Source: Vigna angularis
Lineage: Eukaryota > Streptophyta > Magnoliopsida > Fabales > Fabaceae
Direction of reading: 5' to 3'
Length of the DNA: 64,000 nucleotides
Assembly: GCF_016808095.1 (NCBI RefSeq)
Contig: NC_068975.1
Span: 24,311,501 to 24,375,500, forward strand
Under the pieces are notes generated by a model that was not told the origin of the DNA, made no database searches, and was given only the letters and a program-made list of their open reading frames with translations. Of this stretch, positions 1-18,459 are shown piece after piece. Numbering within the stretch: the stretch's first letter is position 1; the number at the start of each line of letters is the position of its first letter. Made by a program: the position numbers and the translations under genes.

Positions 1-272
1 TCTAGGTTCACCGATTGTCTATTCTCTATGCTTTTACCTTTTTGAAATTTGGATCTTAATAAATATTGTCAGTAGTAGTACAAGATTCTTGCTATCTTAC
101 TTTTGAATTACATGTTTTGTTTTGAGCTTGACATCTCTCGTATTATGCCTGAAAACATGTTCTACATTAGGTCATTTCGAACTTAATATTTTTCCTTTCT
201 ATTTAGTACTTAATAATTTTCCTTTCTCCAACTATCAGCTTTTCTTTTCATTCTTGTTTTGATTTTTGGTAG
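1..272 (+). other. Intron of the helicase gene
   Basis: This stretch is AT-rich and ends in a TTTTGGTAG acceptor just before the first visible helicase exon. Nothing else is seen in it. Confidence 0.7.
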
Positions 273-6390
<6,118 letters not shown>

Positions 6391-7973
6391 TGTGTTGTCT
6401 GGTGCTTGCCACATTTGATTGATGACACCTGATAAAGCCCTTAAGGTTGGTGATATGACATTTATTTATTTTGGGGCGGGATTGTTTCCATCTTCTCAGC
6501 GGTCGGTCTCTGGTTTTTCTACAATTCTTTTCCTCTCCACCGTGCATATTGTTTGTGTTTTGCAGTGCTGGTGCATTATTGATATGATATGTTCTTCAGA
6601 CCAAGTGCATTTATAGGTCTGTTGCTGATGACGGTGATGGAGAAGTTTCTAGTTAAGATTCCAAGTCTACGCTACGTGTTCTTTTCGCATCGTTGTGGTA
6701 GGTAGCTAGCACACTAGTGACAAGTAGCTTGCTAGACGCTTAGGTGGTTTGTAGAGTAGTCATATAGGTAGTGCATCTTTTGTAATCGTAGAAATATTCA
6801 TGTTTTTTTTTTTAATTGTTTTGCGTCAAAAAATAACCCTCTATTCGCATAGATATTTCATCATCATCATGAAATGTATATATATCCTGCTTGCTGCATT
6901 TCGCAACTATGTTAGGACTTTTGAGCTTTCATAGACTACCCTCGAAATATATGTTGAATGAAACTTTCCAGTGTTGAGCATGCCACCCAAATAAACGTAG
7001 AGAGGTCTTGACGCAACGTTCTTTGGGCATAAATATTAGATGTTCTCCGCAAAATCTTATATTAAGAAATAAAATGATTCAAATGTTTGTGTGCACGAGA
7101 TTATCGAAGCAATTTTGAGAAAGTAGTGGTTTTGCAATGGAATAAATTTGATCCATAGTAGTGGTAAGGATTTATCTTTCACCTTTGATTGTTTATCACA
7201 ATCACCAAATCAAATGAGATTAATTATGTGACCAGTTAATTAATGAAACATTCGGGACATTGTATCTCTTTCTCGCTGCATACGAAACACCATGTCCTAT
7301 TCAAATCTCTGAACATCACAACACCACTGCGTAGTAGTTGATTGTGGGGGATTTTATTGTCCATGTACCGGAAAGAATTTGTATTATAAGTTTTAGTGTG
7401 TGATTTCAGTAACGAGTAGTTTCTATATAAAATCTATGAATGCAGACAAATTACATTGTTCTCCCTTTATATGAGGAAAGTGACAGAAAATAAATTATAA
7501 TTGTGAAATAAATTATAATTGTGAAATACATTATGAAATTATAAGAATAACAACTCTCATGATAATGAGATATGATCATATATTGTTCTGAACTGAACGG
7601 ATGACATAATTTCTCACTTATGCAGCACAACTAACTTCCAACTAAACAGAAAGATGGAGAGCATACAAACCTAAGCAGTTTTAGAGGAATCTTCTAACGG
7701 GCCTCCTCCTCCTCAAGAAGAGCTGGTCCTGCAGAGCTTCCTAACTGAACCTGATGACACTTGGAACAAATATATGCAAACAAGCCACATTATCACAAAC
7801 CATGAAACATGGCTAGGACTTCTAAGTTCTACATTATCGTAAACTTGGGTGATATACATCAGACACCACAAAGTATAAGAAAGACATGACAGACACAGAA
7901 ACATGAAGAGAATAAATATACAGCAGGAGGAAGGAAGGGTGGTATTGTACAAGTTCACATGCATGTTGACATA
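6391..7973. other. Helicase 3' UTR and spacer before NET gene
   Basis: The helicase 3' UTR probably runs to about 6800. The remainder is AT-rich spacer plus the 3' UTR of the minus-strand NET gene. Two tandem copies of an 18-bp AT-rich unit lie near 7490-7530. No other gene is supported. Confidence 0.5.
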
Positions 7974-9542
7974 TCAGGTGGCCGAAACAAGAAGCCTCTT
8001 GTTTCCTCTGAAAGCCTGCCTAAGTATATCATACTTATTTCTGTAATGCTCAAGTGAGAAGCATAGCTGCCTTATGGCCTCACGTTTCTCTTCAGCTCCA
8101 CCTAATATCTCAACCCTTTGCCTCTCAATCTCTTCCTCTAGGATCTTACCTCTTGATCTTAGTTCTTCCACTTCTTTATGAGCCTCTTCAATCTCATTAT
8201 CTCTTGATTCTATCACTTTCTTAAGTGAACCAACTTCTGCACTCAGGTTATCTCTCTCTAATTTCAAACACTCACCACTTTCAATATTTCCTTTTAGCCT
8301 CTCTCCCATCTCTATTTTTTCAGACTGGATTCTTTTTATCTCTGCTTCTAAACATTGGCATTGACATTCCCATTCTTTCATCTTCTGCTCTAAAAGAGTC
8401 TTTTCTCCCAGCAACTTGGCTATTTCAGACTTCAAACTTGATCTCTCAAAGAACATTTTCTGTTGTACATCAGACAGAAGAGCTTTTAAATCCCCGACCT
8501 CATGATCCCGGTCTGCTACATTGGTTCTCATCTTTGCATGCCTTTCTAGGAGTCTTGAGTTTTCTCTTTTCTGAGCGTTGAACTTCATTTTCCAAGAAGC
8601 AACGTCCTTCTCAGCCACCTCAAGCTGTTCCTGCAATTGCTGAATAGTTTCAAACGTTTTAGTAGCCCCAAATTTCAAAGAAACAATTTGCATTTCTGCA
8701 GACTCAAGTTTTTCATTGGTCATCCTTAGCTCCTCCCCAAGTTTCTTCAACTCCAAGGATTCCTCTCCCATCCTTACCCCTTCTACAGATGAAGATAATC
8801 CAACGTCACCCTTCAAATTCTCCTTTGATCTGTATATTTCAAGCTCATTCTTCAGCATACTAATCTCCCCTTCAGAAAGCCTCAACTTCTCATTCACATT
8901 CCGTAGTTCCTGTTCATATGCATTGATCCTGGCACGAAAATCCTCAGCATTTTTCACACGTTCCTCCTCATTGAACAGTTTTTCTTTCCCCTCAGATGGT
9001 ATCTCAATCTCCAATTCCATCACCCTTCTGCTCATACCATTCTGATCATTTCCATTCCCAAAGAATCCTGAAAAGCTGTTCATAGAAGAGCTATCATCAT
9101 AATAATCCTCATCAGATTCTGTCAAAGTAGAAGAACCATCTCCATCCTTTGGACATGCATCAAAACCATTCACGTTCCCACCAGAACCTAGAAAGACATC
9201 GAACCCCGCGGCACGGTTGGGGGATAAGCGACGCCCCATCTTCCTCGGAGAGGGAGAAGGCATGCTAGAAGGTGGCTCAGAACCACAATCTGAAACACCA
9301 GAAGCTTGTGATTGAAGATCACACGGTGTGGAACTGTGTTCATAACGTTCAACCAAAGATTTGTAGCCACGGTAGAACTCTTCAACAAGAGAGATCAACT
9401 CTGGCCTCTTCTTGTAATACATCTCAGCCTTTTGGGCAAAGGAATCTCCGCTATCTTCAATCAGCTTCTGCATTTGCCTCACGTTGCGTTCCATCTCTGT
9501 GGTTAAGGATCGTTTTGTCATGTTTTTCATGATCATTCGCAA
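7974..9542 (-). CDS. NET4B: NETWORKED 4-type (KIP1-like) coiled-coil protein with incomplete NAB domain
   Basis: NET proteins link actin filaments to membranes through an N-terminal NAB domain. This 522-residue frame retains the second half of NAB (residues about 17-70, with DSFAQKAEMYYKKRPEL and LVEEFYRGYKSLVERY). A Ser/Pro/acidic linker follows (about 70-170), then a long coiled coil (about 175-510). The C-terminus (KREAIRQLCFSLEHYR) is the NET4 signature. The usual N-terminal Trp-rich block (WWWDSH type) is absent: MTKRS, which in relatives precedes it, here joins almost directly to TEMERNV. A possible splice acceptor (AG at 9497-9498) precedes AGATGGAACGC, so exon 2 could start at 9496 with a distant exon 1. 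I found no Trp-triplet codons on the minus strand up to about 11 kb. The start used is the first in-frame Met cluster. Confidence 0.85.
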   Translation of the reverse strand: MRMIMKNMTKRSLTTEMERNVRQMQKLIEDSGDSFAQKAEMYYKKRPELISLVEEFYRGYKSLVERYEHSSTPCDLQSQASGVSDCGSEPPSSMPSPSPRKMGRRLSPNRAAGFDVFLGSGGNVNGFDACPKDGDGSSTLTESDEDYYDDSSSMNSFSGFFGNGNDQNGMSRRVMELEIEIPSEGKEKLFNEEERVKNAEDFRARINAYEQELRNVNEKLRLSEGEISMLKNELEIYRSKENLKGDVGLSSSVEGVRMGEESLELKKLGEELRMTNEKLESAEMQIVSLKFGATKTFETIQQLQEQLEVAEKDVASWKMKFNAQKRENSRLLERHAKMRTNVADRDHEVGDLKALLSDVQQKMFFERSSLKSEIAKLLGEKTLLEQKMKEWECQCQCLEAEIKRIQSEKIEMGERLKGNIESGECLKLERDNLSAEVGSLKKVIESRDNEIEEAHKEVEELRSRGKILEEEIERQRVEILGGAEEKREAIRQLCFSLEHYRNKYDILRQAFRGNKRLLVSAT

Positions 9543-11021
9543 GGAGGAAAGTATGTAATGTATAAACGATTATGGAATAAGATTATCTTGCTTTGAGATT
9601 TGGATGAGAAACCTATGACAAACGAATGGAAAAAACAAGATTCAAACAACCCTTCCCAACTTTTGCAGTGCAAACAAAAGTTGGGAATGGTGAACCCCTT
9701 TTATGTCCAGTATGTTTTTTGAGGAACAGTATTGAAAGAAGACGTTATAACATGACGCCAACGTTATTTTTTGTTTTCTTGTTTTATCTTTTCCTTGTTT
9801 AGAATGTGGTAGTGCCCTTAACCTTGTTAAAGCTAGCTACAAAATGTCTGTTTCGAAGAACAGAAGATATGATTATGTTGTTAACAATAACCTTTTGCTT
9901 CGTTAATTATCACACACACAGATAGATTTAATTAAGGAATTCCACTGCTACATTTCTAACAACCATTTCTTAATATTTGCTGTGAGCTTCATGGACTTCA
10001 ATACTAATAGTAAATGTAGCAAAATATTCCATTTTGTTAATTTTCTTGCTTATCATAAATGACATGTATTTTCAAAATAAAAGGTAAAATATATTTTTAG
10101 TTCGCATTTGAAACGAAATTAAAATTTATTTTTATTTCAAAATTTTATTACATTTTGTTCTCAAATTTAAAAAAAATAAATAAATATAATAATATTAATA
10201 TTTTTAACATGTCAAATATATTTTAAGCGTAAACATGTTTCTATTTTAATATCAGTCAAAAATATCATTTAACAAGTAAAAAAAATAGTTATTAAATTAA
10301 AATAACTATATCCATTTACTTTTAAAATTTAAATATTAAAATATATCATAATTTAAAACATTAAAGATAATTCCATAACAACTAATAACATATTTAATTA
10401 AATAATAATATAACATAACATGCAATTTTTATTTTGATTTAAGTAATTAAAGGTATTAAATGAATTTGTTCATTATTTTAACTATATTAATGTAGTAAAA
10501 AGTCACCAATCCTATCAAAAATTAATATGGGTGTGGTCAAGTTATTAAGTTGACAACTTTTTAATTACTTATATATAGAACATAATTAAGTGATATTTAA
10601 TAAAGTTGTAATTATATTTATTTTAAATATATTTAGCAAAAGATGAATAATTATTTACCCGACATTATATTTTTGCTTTTTTCTTTATTTTGCTTTTGAC
10701 GATGATAAAAAAAGCAGATGACAAGATTATTCCAATTGTAATTTGCATTACATACTTCTAAGATTTTCTGAATGCCACTTAGAAGTCTTGGACCTGATGA
10801 GTCTGCTCCACATCCAAGACTGCAACGTTTTTGATTCCATCTTTCACTTATTTCTTGGACTCAATCTGAAAATGAAAAACAAAAGATATGTTATTGTACT
10901 TTGTTTGAGAGATATCTTTTTTTTCTTTTTTAAAACATATTATATAATTGATATGACTTTCCTCGATGAATTGTGATGATAGATATTCGAGTCAATTATA
11001 TTTATTTAGTTTATTTTTAAT
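9543..11021. other. AT-rich intergenic DNA
   Basis: This probably includes the NET promoter and 5' leader next to 9543. No confident TATA box, ORF or RNA gene was seen. Patches near 10080-10160 resemble common dispersed AT-rich repeats of legumes, which is an impression and not a match. Confidence 0.5.
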
Positions 11022-11478
11022 TAGAGTTGTCAAAACGGGTTACCCAACTGCTCCGGTGTAATCCACCATGGATTGGTGGGTAAACGGGTTGATTCACTAA
11101 CTCACTTAGTTAAAATTTCTTTTAAATAAATTTTTTTATAAACTTTCTATAATTCAAATCTAAACAAATTTCACTCCCAAATTTCACTGCCAACATTTAA
11201 TTAATTATGAAAATAAAGAATTTAAATAATTTTTTCAAGCAAACAAAATAATAAATATTTTTTTTATAAAATTAAAATTAAATTTTATAAAATAAAATTA
11301 GGCAGGTGAGTTGGTGGACATTGGCCTATCACGGGTTCAACCCGCATGAACCAGGTTTAAATGAGCCGGGTTAAAATCTGACCCGCATAAAAAATTATAA
11401 TTTTTTCAAACTTAACCCGGTTCGAACCTGTGGTAGGCTAAATTAATCCGCGGATTGTGAGCCATTTTGACAGCTCTA
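11022..11478. mobile_element. hAT-type MITE (457 bp) with 8-bp TSD
   Basis: The terminal inverted repeats are TAGAGTTGTCAAAACGGG on the left and TAGAGCTGTCAAAATGGC read from the right end (three mismatches in 18). The element is flanked by perfect 8-bp direct repeats TTTTTAAT at 11014-11021 and 11479-11486, the target-site length of hAT transposons. It contains no ORF, so it is non-autonomous. Internal motifs rich in AACCCG/CGGGTT form further inverted repeats. Confidence 0.88.
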
Positions 11479-11486
11479 TTTTTAAT

Positions 11487-14400
11487 AGCTCTATTTTTAA
11501 TAAACACTATTGTGTGTTAGAGGCTTAAATTTTATGAAATTTAGCTTCATGATTAATTTTGAATGCTTGATGTTCTGACATTTGTAACTGTACTTTAATT
11601 TTAGTTAGACTTAAATATACTTTAGTTTTTTAATTTAAATTTGACATAAGCTTCTTTTTTTGTGTTCTTTAAACATAACATTATTTTTTTGGTTTGGGTA
11701 ATGTGAAAAATCAAAGAAAATTTTCATACAAGATTCGACTTAAGAGTATTTGACATTCTACAGGCAAAAATTAATAACATAGAGTATATATTTTGAAACA
11801 TTTTTTTTTAATCTGAAAATACAGAACTAGCCCCTAAAATTTGTATGATAAGTTGAAGAATTTTTTTTATGTGTGCAATTAAATTTAGGTGCTAAATATC
11901 CATACCAATGGTAGAATACATAAAACTTATTTATAATAAAAATGAAAGCAACCAAATTACACCTCCATGAGATGAATTTAACAGTAAAAATCAAATTGAC
12001 TGAAAATGAATGAAAATGAATTGAAATAGCATGAGATGAAGGCTAAGAATCCATCATATATACAAAAATAAATAAAATAAAAATAGAAGAAAATTAATAA
12101 AAACGATGAACAAAGAAGCAAAATTTTAAAATGAGAAAGAAATACCCGTTTGGTGTGTGTGAAACTTTTTTGATGAAAATGGAGAATGATATGAGTGTGT
12201 GTTTTGTGTTGCTTTCTCTTCAACCTCTATCCCTCTTTATTCTAATGCTTCTAATTGAATAATTAAGGAAAGTAAAAAGAATAAAAAAAAGGCACAAAAC
12301 AATTTATAAGTATTAAGTAGAAAAGTGCAAACAATTTATAATATGAACATATATATATTTATGTTTAGAGACTAAAACAGCGTCATCACATAAATAAACT
12401 TAAATAAAACAAAGGAAAACTTCATAGATTTTGGTTTTTGACTTTCTTAAATGTAAGTGTTTGATATACAAAAAATATATATTTTTTTTATTTCTAAGAA
12501 TTTTTTTTTTGGAAATGTCATGTTTGAAATGTTTAAAATATTAGACATAGGAAAAAAAATAGTGAAAGACTTAATAATAAAAAAAGATTTCTAAGAATTT
12601 TATACATATTCTTGATAATTATTTTGAAAATTGCCATAGATGAATGAATTTGATATTTTTATCGTAAGATTTTTGTAAAACTTAAAAGACTTCTCTCTAA
12701 TAAACACCCCTTAAGATCACCAAATAGCCTTTTTAGGAATTCAAACCATTTAGTCAAACTTATATTGAAAAATTATTAATGAATTTAGAAAAATATTTTT
12801 CTTTTTTTATGAAATTTAATGTTCTAAATGATACTTTAACTTTTTTTTTTACATAGATATGTAAAAAAAATATTAATCATGGATTAAAATATCAACTTTA
12901 ACGTAAACATAGTTAATTTTTTCTTGACTCAACTTTCAAACTTACCATTTGACAATTTTGAATGTTTTTCTCTATTAATGTATATTTTAATTAAGACAGG
13001 GGAAATTAATTATTCAAACTTTTTCATAATTATAAATATTTTTTATTTGAAATGTTTTATTCATTTAATTTGTTTACATTTGACTTGAATTTAGAGTATT
13101 ATGACATAGTGAAAGTTTTTTTAGTTATAAATGAATAGAATAAATAATTAATATTATTATTGAATGTTTTAAGGTCCTAGAAAATAGGTAAAGAGAATAA
13201 GTGGTTTAATGATTACATTCAATTATTTTATTTATAAAAGATTCAATTAAATAAATATTTATTAAATGAGTTTCATTTCATAAGAATCACTGTCTCTTTA
13301 AATTTTTTTTCTACACTCTTTTTCTTTCTTCTTATCCAATTAAAATCTTGAACATAGTAAGTTATTATTTATCATTCTTTTTGGCATTCTAAGAAATTTG
13401 TTGCAGTGGATTCTTTTGGGATTGCATGTAATGTTTAAAGGTTCAATATGAATCTTTGTTTGATTAGGATTATTAAGATGTGTTTTGATTGTTGATTAAA
13501 GTTTTTTATATGCAGGTAAAACAACCTATGTGAGGTAGAGTTTCTGTGGAGCACCTTAGTCTAAGAGTGTCTATCCAGGTAAGGGAAGCTAGTAGTAATT
13601 TTAAAAAACTAATATATGATGATTAAAAACTAATATATGATTATGATTTTGTTTGATTAAAAACTAATATATGATGAGCACGTGGAGTGTTTATAAATTC
13701 TATGGTATGAGTTGATTTGTCATATGTTATATCGATAAATTGTTTGAGCATAAGGATGAGATTTCATTGTGAGTTTATTGCTTGAACCATTGTTCTTAGG
13801 TTGTTCTAGTTTTATTGTCTGTGAGACTAAATTGATTTGGCTAGGATAATCAAATTTGATATATTTAATAATGGCTATTTTTTAACTAAAATAAGATATT
13901 TTAAACTAAGAAGGAACTAAATATGCATAAGTGGTCAAGTCAAATAGCTTAATTAAGTCAATTTCAGAACTAAAATTTTGATATAGCCCCAAGCGATACC
14001 ATATAACTATCAGGAACTATTCGTGGGAACATGGATAGTGAGCATTAGAGTTCCAAAGCGTTACCTTAGGACCACTAGGTGCTACTATGTTAGTGGTTAT
14101 AGTGGTTTATGGTGCCAGACTCCACTTTGGGACCATTGGTCGCTTACTTTACAACAAGCACCAGGTGTTGGGCGTTATCTTGTTTTAGTTCTAGGAAATC
14201 TTAGAAAAATTGGGATTCTTGCTTCTTTAACCATTAGATCGAACTAAAATTTTGATTGTTAGTTCCAGATATATGAATATTTATTTGAACCATTGGGATA
14301 TTTGATTAGGTGTCTGGGGTTAAACAAATGGTATTCAACATTTTGATGTACTTAATATAAACGTTGTATGTGAAATTTAGGCTAATGCAATAGAAAATAA

Positions 14401-15112
14401 ATGATGTATTATTAATGTTTCAATTGAATTAAATGATATGTGATGAATTTTGATGGAAGTAGGAAATATATGTATAACATGGTTTGATAATTTAAGATTT
14501 CATAAAGATGCGATCTATGAACCAAGTGTTAATGTTGTATGTGCTTGTAAGTTGTTGTATTTTTACTTTGGTTTGAAATGTATGATTTGGTATGAGAATG
14601 TAATAGTTCCAAAGGTGGAAAATCTTCTGTTGATTTGTTGTGTGAGGTGTACTGATGCTAGAATTAGAATGAGACTATCTTGACTCTAGTAAGCATTGGA
14701 TTTACATAGAGAAATATACTTAAGGTGAGAATTGAAGGAGATCCTTATAAGTATATTTGACTGTTGGAAGTTCTACATCAACTAGAGATAAAACCAATTT
14801 AGAGTATATATGTAGGTGCAAACCTCACCTTAGAAGTCAATTTTATGATGATGAGTTAGGATTAAAGTTCACTTCTTAATGTCGCACCCAAGACATAAGT
14901 TAGACCCTATCATAACAATATTTGCTTTTTGTTTGGCTTATTATTCCACATGTTATTCAACCGCCCATTAATAAATGTCGTATGAGATGTGACCACAGAA
15001 TCATAAGGACCCTTGAAAGATGATGGTGAATATAATAGAAACGAGGTCTTAGATTCTAATCAATACATGAAGTACTCAATAGTTCACGTCTATTTAATAA
15101 TGAGTATGAATA
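11487..15112. other. AT-rich intergenic DNA, no recognised gene
   Basis: An extra 15-bp copy of the MITE right junction (AGCTCTATTTTTAAT) follows at 11487-11501. Near 13517-13580 a short stretch bounded by TATATGCAG and CCAG|GTAAGG could be an exon of a non-coding transcript. Near 14800-14900 there is a patch I recognise as a common dispersed repeat style in legumes (GGTGCAAACCTCACCTTA). None of the open frames here resembles a known protein. Confidence 0.4.
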
Positions 15113-15115
15113 AAA

Positions 15116-15443
15116 TGAAAGAAAAAGAAGAGGAAGAAGAAAAAGAAGAAGAGAGAAAAGAAGAAGAAGAAGAGGAAGAAGAAGAAGAGGTGGAGGAGGA
15201 GGAAGAAGAGCAAGAAGAAGAAGACGAAGAAGAAGACAAAGAAGAAGAAGAAGAGGAAGAGGAAGAGGAAGAGGAAGAGGAAGAAGAAGAGGAAGAAGAG
15301 GAAGAAGAGGAAGAAGAAGAGGAAGAAGAGGAAGAAGAAGAGGAAGAAGAGGAAGAAGAAGAAGAAGAAGAGGAAGAAAGAAGAGGAAGAAGAGGAAGAA
15401 GAAGAGGAGGAGGAGGAGGAGGAGGAAGAAGAAGAAGAAGAAG
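15116..15443. repeat. GAA/GAG low-complexity purine tract
   Basis: This is a run of GAA/GAG triplets with rare interruptions. Positions 15238-15443 (206 bp) contain only A and G on the plus strand. It opens poly-Glu and poly-Ser frames on the two strands that are not credible proteins. Long homopurine mirror-like tracts can adopt triplex (H-DNA) structure, which is general knowledge and was not tested here. Confidence 0.95.
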
Positions 15444-15496
15444 TTTTGAGATATTATTTGAGACTATTAATTTATTTTTAAACAATAAAGTTATAG

Positions 15497-15755
15497 GATA
15501 AATATTTTATGAATGTAATGTGTAAAACATATATAAATGTATGTGTGATCGTTTATCATGATCATAATATACAACTGTTGATAAAAATTTTATAATTTTA
15601 ACTTATCCTTTTTATTATGAAATGATATAACAATACAATTATATGATAAATATTTTATGAATGTAATGTGTAAAACATATATAAATATATGTATGATAGT
15701 TTATCATGATTATAATATAGAACTGTTGGTAAATATTTAATAATTTTATCTTATC
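15497..15755. repeat. Direct duplication of an AT-rich unit of about 110 bp
   Basis: The unit starting GATAAATATTTTATGAATG at 15497 recurs at 15645 (offset 148 bp). It continues through matching GTGTAAAACATATATAAAT and TTTATCATGAT blocks with several substitutions. It lies immediately distal to the purine tract. Confidence 0.8.
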
Positions 15756-15988
15756 TTGTCTTTTGTGTTTGTTAGAATTTCACATAATGATAGTACATTA
15801 TATATGAGCATAAGATAATATGAGTAAAAACATCAATAGTGAAATAGTCATAGAGGAGTGTAGATAGTTGAAACTAGTTATGTTACATTTTTCGTATTTC
15901 ATAAAATACCTCTTTCAAATATTTTAGTTTTATGTTTTGAAAACTTTTCCATGTAAATTATTGAGAAATAATGTATACATGAAACTTT
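15756..15988. other. AT-rich spacer
   Basis: Nothing recognisable is seen between the duplicated unit and the telomere-like array. Confidence 0.5.
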
Positions 15989-16527
15989 CCTAAACCCTAA
16001 CTATAACCTTAATTCCAATCATAAATCCTAACCATAACCATAAACCCTAACCTAACCATACATGTAACCTTAACCTTAAACCATAACCCTAAACCCTAAC
16101 CCTAACCCTAAATGTTAGGCTGAACTAGTAACCCTAAACCCTAACCGTAACCATAAACCCTAAATCTAAACACTAAAGCATAAACCAAAAACCCTAAACC
16201 TAACCCTAACACTAACCATAATCGTAACCCAAACCTTAAACCCTAACCTCAACCCTAATCCATAACCCTAAACCTTAACCTTAAACACCAAATCCCAACC
16301 TTAACGTTAAACCACCTAACCCTAAACTCAAACCCTAACCTTAAATGTTATGCCTAAACCATAACCCTAAAACACTAACTCCAACCCTAAACCATAACCT
16401 TAACACCAAACCATAACCATAAACTCTAATCCTAAAACCTAAACATAAACCATAACCATAAACCCTAATCCTAACACTAATCCTAACCCTTAACCTTAGT
16501 CCTTAACCTTAGCCCTAACACTAAACT
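15989..16527. repeat. Degenerate telomere-like array, block 1
   Basis: The block is built of CCCTAAA/CCCTAAC/CCATAAC-type heptamers and hexamers related to the plant telomere repeat TTTAGGG (C-rich strand shown). A few exact CCCTAAACCCTAACCCTAA runs occur near 16080-16110. Most units are mutated, so it is an old interstitial array and not an active telomere. It continues at 17159 after a transposon insertion. Confidence 0.85.
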
Positions 16528-17158
16528 CATTAGTACAAAAATCGCGTATAACGTCAAATATTTTGGGCTTTTAATGATAAATTTGCGTACAACAAACAAG
16601 TTCAACCAAACAACAACAACAAACAAGTTCAACAAAAAAAAAGAAACAACAAACAAGTTCAACAAATAAGTTCTTCAAAATGAAAACGAAAATGAAAGGT
16701 AACCTTCAAAAGGTGGGTTCGTCGGAATAAAGTTTTGTCATAGTGAGAGAGAAAGCAGAATGCGTCTATGAAGGACAAGAGCACGAAAATAATCGGTTAA
16801 AACAAACAAAAATCATAAATAAAGTAATTAATTAACATGCATTTGTATCAATTGAAAGAAAGATTACATGTGATGCTCGTCAAACTTCGTTCAAGAAAAG
16901 TTTGAGAAGAGAAGAGGATATTACGCGCTAAGATAAAGTGAATGAATTTTCAATCTCCCGCTCAAATTTTTATTGAATTCACTAACCTTTTGACATCGAA
17001 TTTAAAAGTCATTCGACGTTTTATATCCTTTTACGTCGAATTACAATTCTAAACGACGTTTAATAATTGTATTTATTTACAAAAATGTCACCACTCATTT
17101 TTAACGTTGGTTATTCAGTGGTTGAACGTTGAATGCGTACACTGTTTTTGTACTAGTG
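16528..17158. mobile_element. Non-autonomous CACTA-like MITE (631 bp) in telomere-like DNA
   Basis: The right end reads inward as CACTAGTACAAAAA and the left end is CATTAGTACAAAAA, one mismatch from a perfect 14-bp terminal repeat. The 3-bp target duplication ACT occurs at 16525-16527 and 17159-17161, the CACTA length. Internal short repeats around ACGTCAAA/CGACGTT on both strands resemble subterminal transposase-binding repeats. No ORF is present. Telomere-like sequence resumes directly on each side. Confidence 0.85.
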
Positions 17159-17670
17159 ACTCTAAACCATAAACCTTAAACCTTAACCATAACCCTAACG
17201 ATAACACAAACATTAATTATAAACCTTAACCCCAACCCTAAGAACTAAACCCTAACCCTAAATATAAACACTAATTGTAACCCTAACCTTAAACATAAAC
17301 AATATCCCTAAGCCTAATCCTATCCGTAAACCTAAATCATAACCTAACCATAACACCAATCATAAACTCTTACCCAAAAAATAACATTAAATCATAAAAA
17401 CCCTAAACCCTAACCCTACACCATAGACCTTAATCATAAATCGTATCCCTAACCCTAAACCATATTCCTAATCCTAAACCATAAACCATAATCTTAACCC
17501 TAATATTAAACATTAACCATAACCCCAACCATAAGCTCTTAAACAGTAATCCTAACTATATACCCTAACTCTAAACCCTTACCATAAACTATAAAAATTC
17601 AAAACCCTAAATCTTAACTTCAACGGTAAACCATAACCCTAACTTTACCCAAACCTAATACCAATTTCTC
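17159..17670. repeat. Degenerate telomere-like array, block 2
   Basis: This is the same imperfect CCCTAAA-family repeat as block 1, and it was evidently continuous with it before the MITE inserted. It decays into ordinary AT-rich sequence after about 17660. Confidence 0.85.
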
Positions 17671-18397
17671 ATGTCAAAGTATTGAACCAACTAACATCAA
17701 AATCCAACCATACCCACTGTTCAATCAACATTGAACTTCAGAATTTCAAATATAATAATTTCTCTAACCCAAAAAAATATTACTATACAAAGATTAACTC
17801 CATACCTCAACTTCCACAAAATGGCCCATTAACTTTGCCAATTCAAATAATGAATAGGGATAATGAAAACAACACCTTCAACTACTGCACATTCAAGATT
17901 TAAAACGTAAAATTTTCTAACTAGAACTATCAGTGCACCATGTCTATTATCAAGTATCATCTTCCAAAACTTAAACATTTAACAACCATAACATAGACTG
18001 CACTTAAAAAGCAAAACGTGATCATTATTAAACTCAAAATTCTGCACCATAACCATTATCAAATTGTTCCTCCAAATCTACACCCATAATTTCATAATCA
18101 TATAATTTATATATATGTAGTCCAAGCAACAAAAAAAAAACCATAAAGTTAACCCCTTGCAATTTAACTTTCAATTCATCCATGAACACAATAGAAAACT
18201 TTGTTGAATCTATTATTTGCCAACCCATCAAATCCCATAATCACAATAATTTTTTTCAATCAAACATATATCAAAGTTACGATAACAATATAATCACATA
18301 TTCAAATGGACAAATTAGATCCCCTTACATATACCACAAAAAAATTTAATCCTAGCTGCAAATTTCTTACATATATGTATATAGAAACTAAATCCGC

Positions 18398-18459
<62 letters not shown>

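Noticed and set aside
14023..14247. A 74-codon plus-strand frame
   Set aside because: No recognised similarity, no promoter or splice context, and AT-rich repeat-like surroundings.
15013..15501. Open frames of 162 and 131 codons on the two strands
   Set aside because: They are poly-Glu and poly-Ser translations of the GAA/GAG tract with no domain and no gene context.
15989..17670. A true chromosome end
   Set aside because: The repeats are mutated, interrupted by transposons and flanked by genes on both sides.
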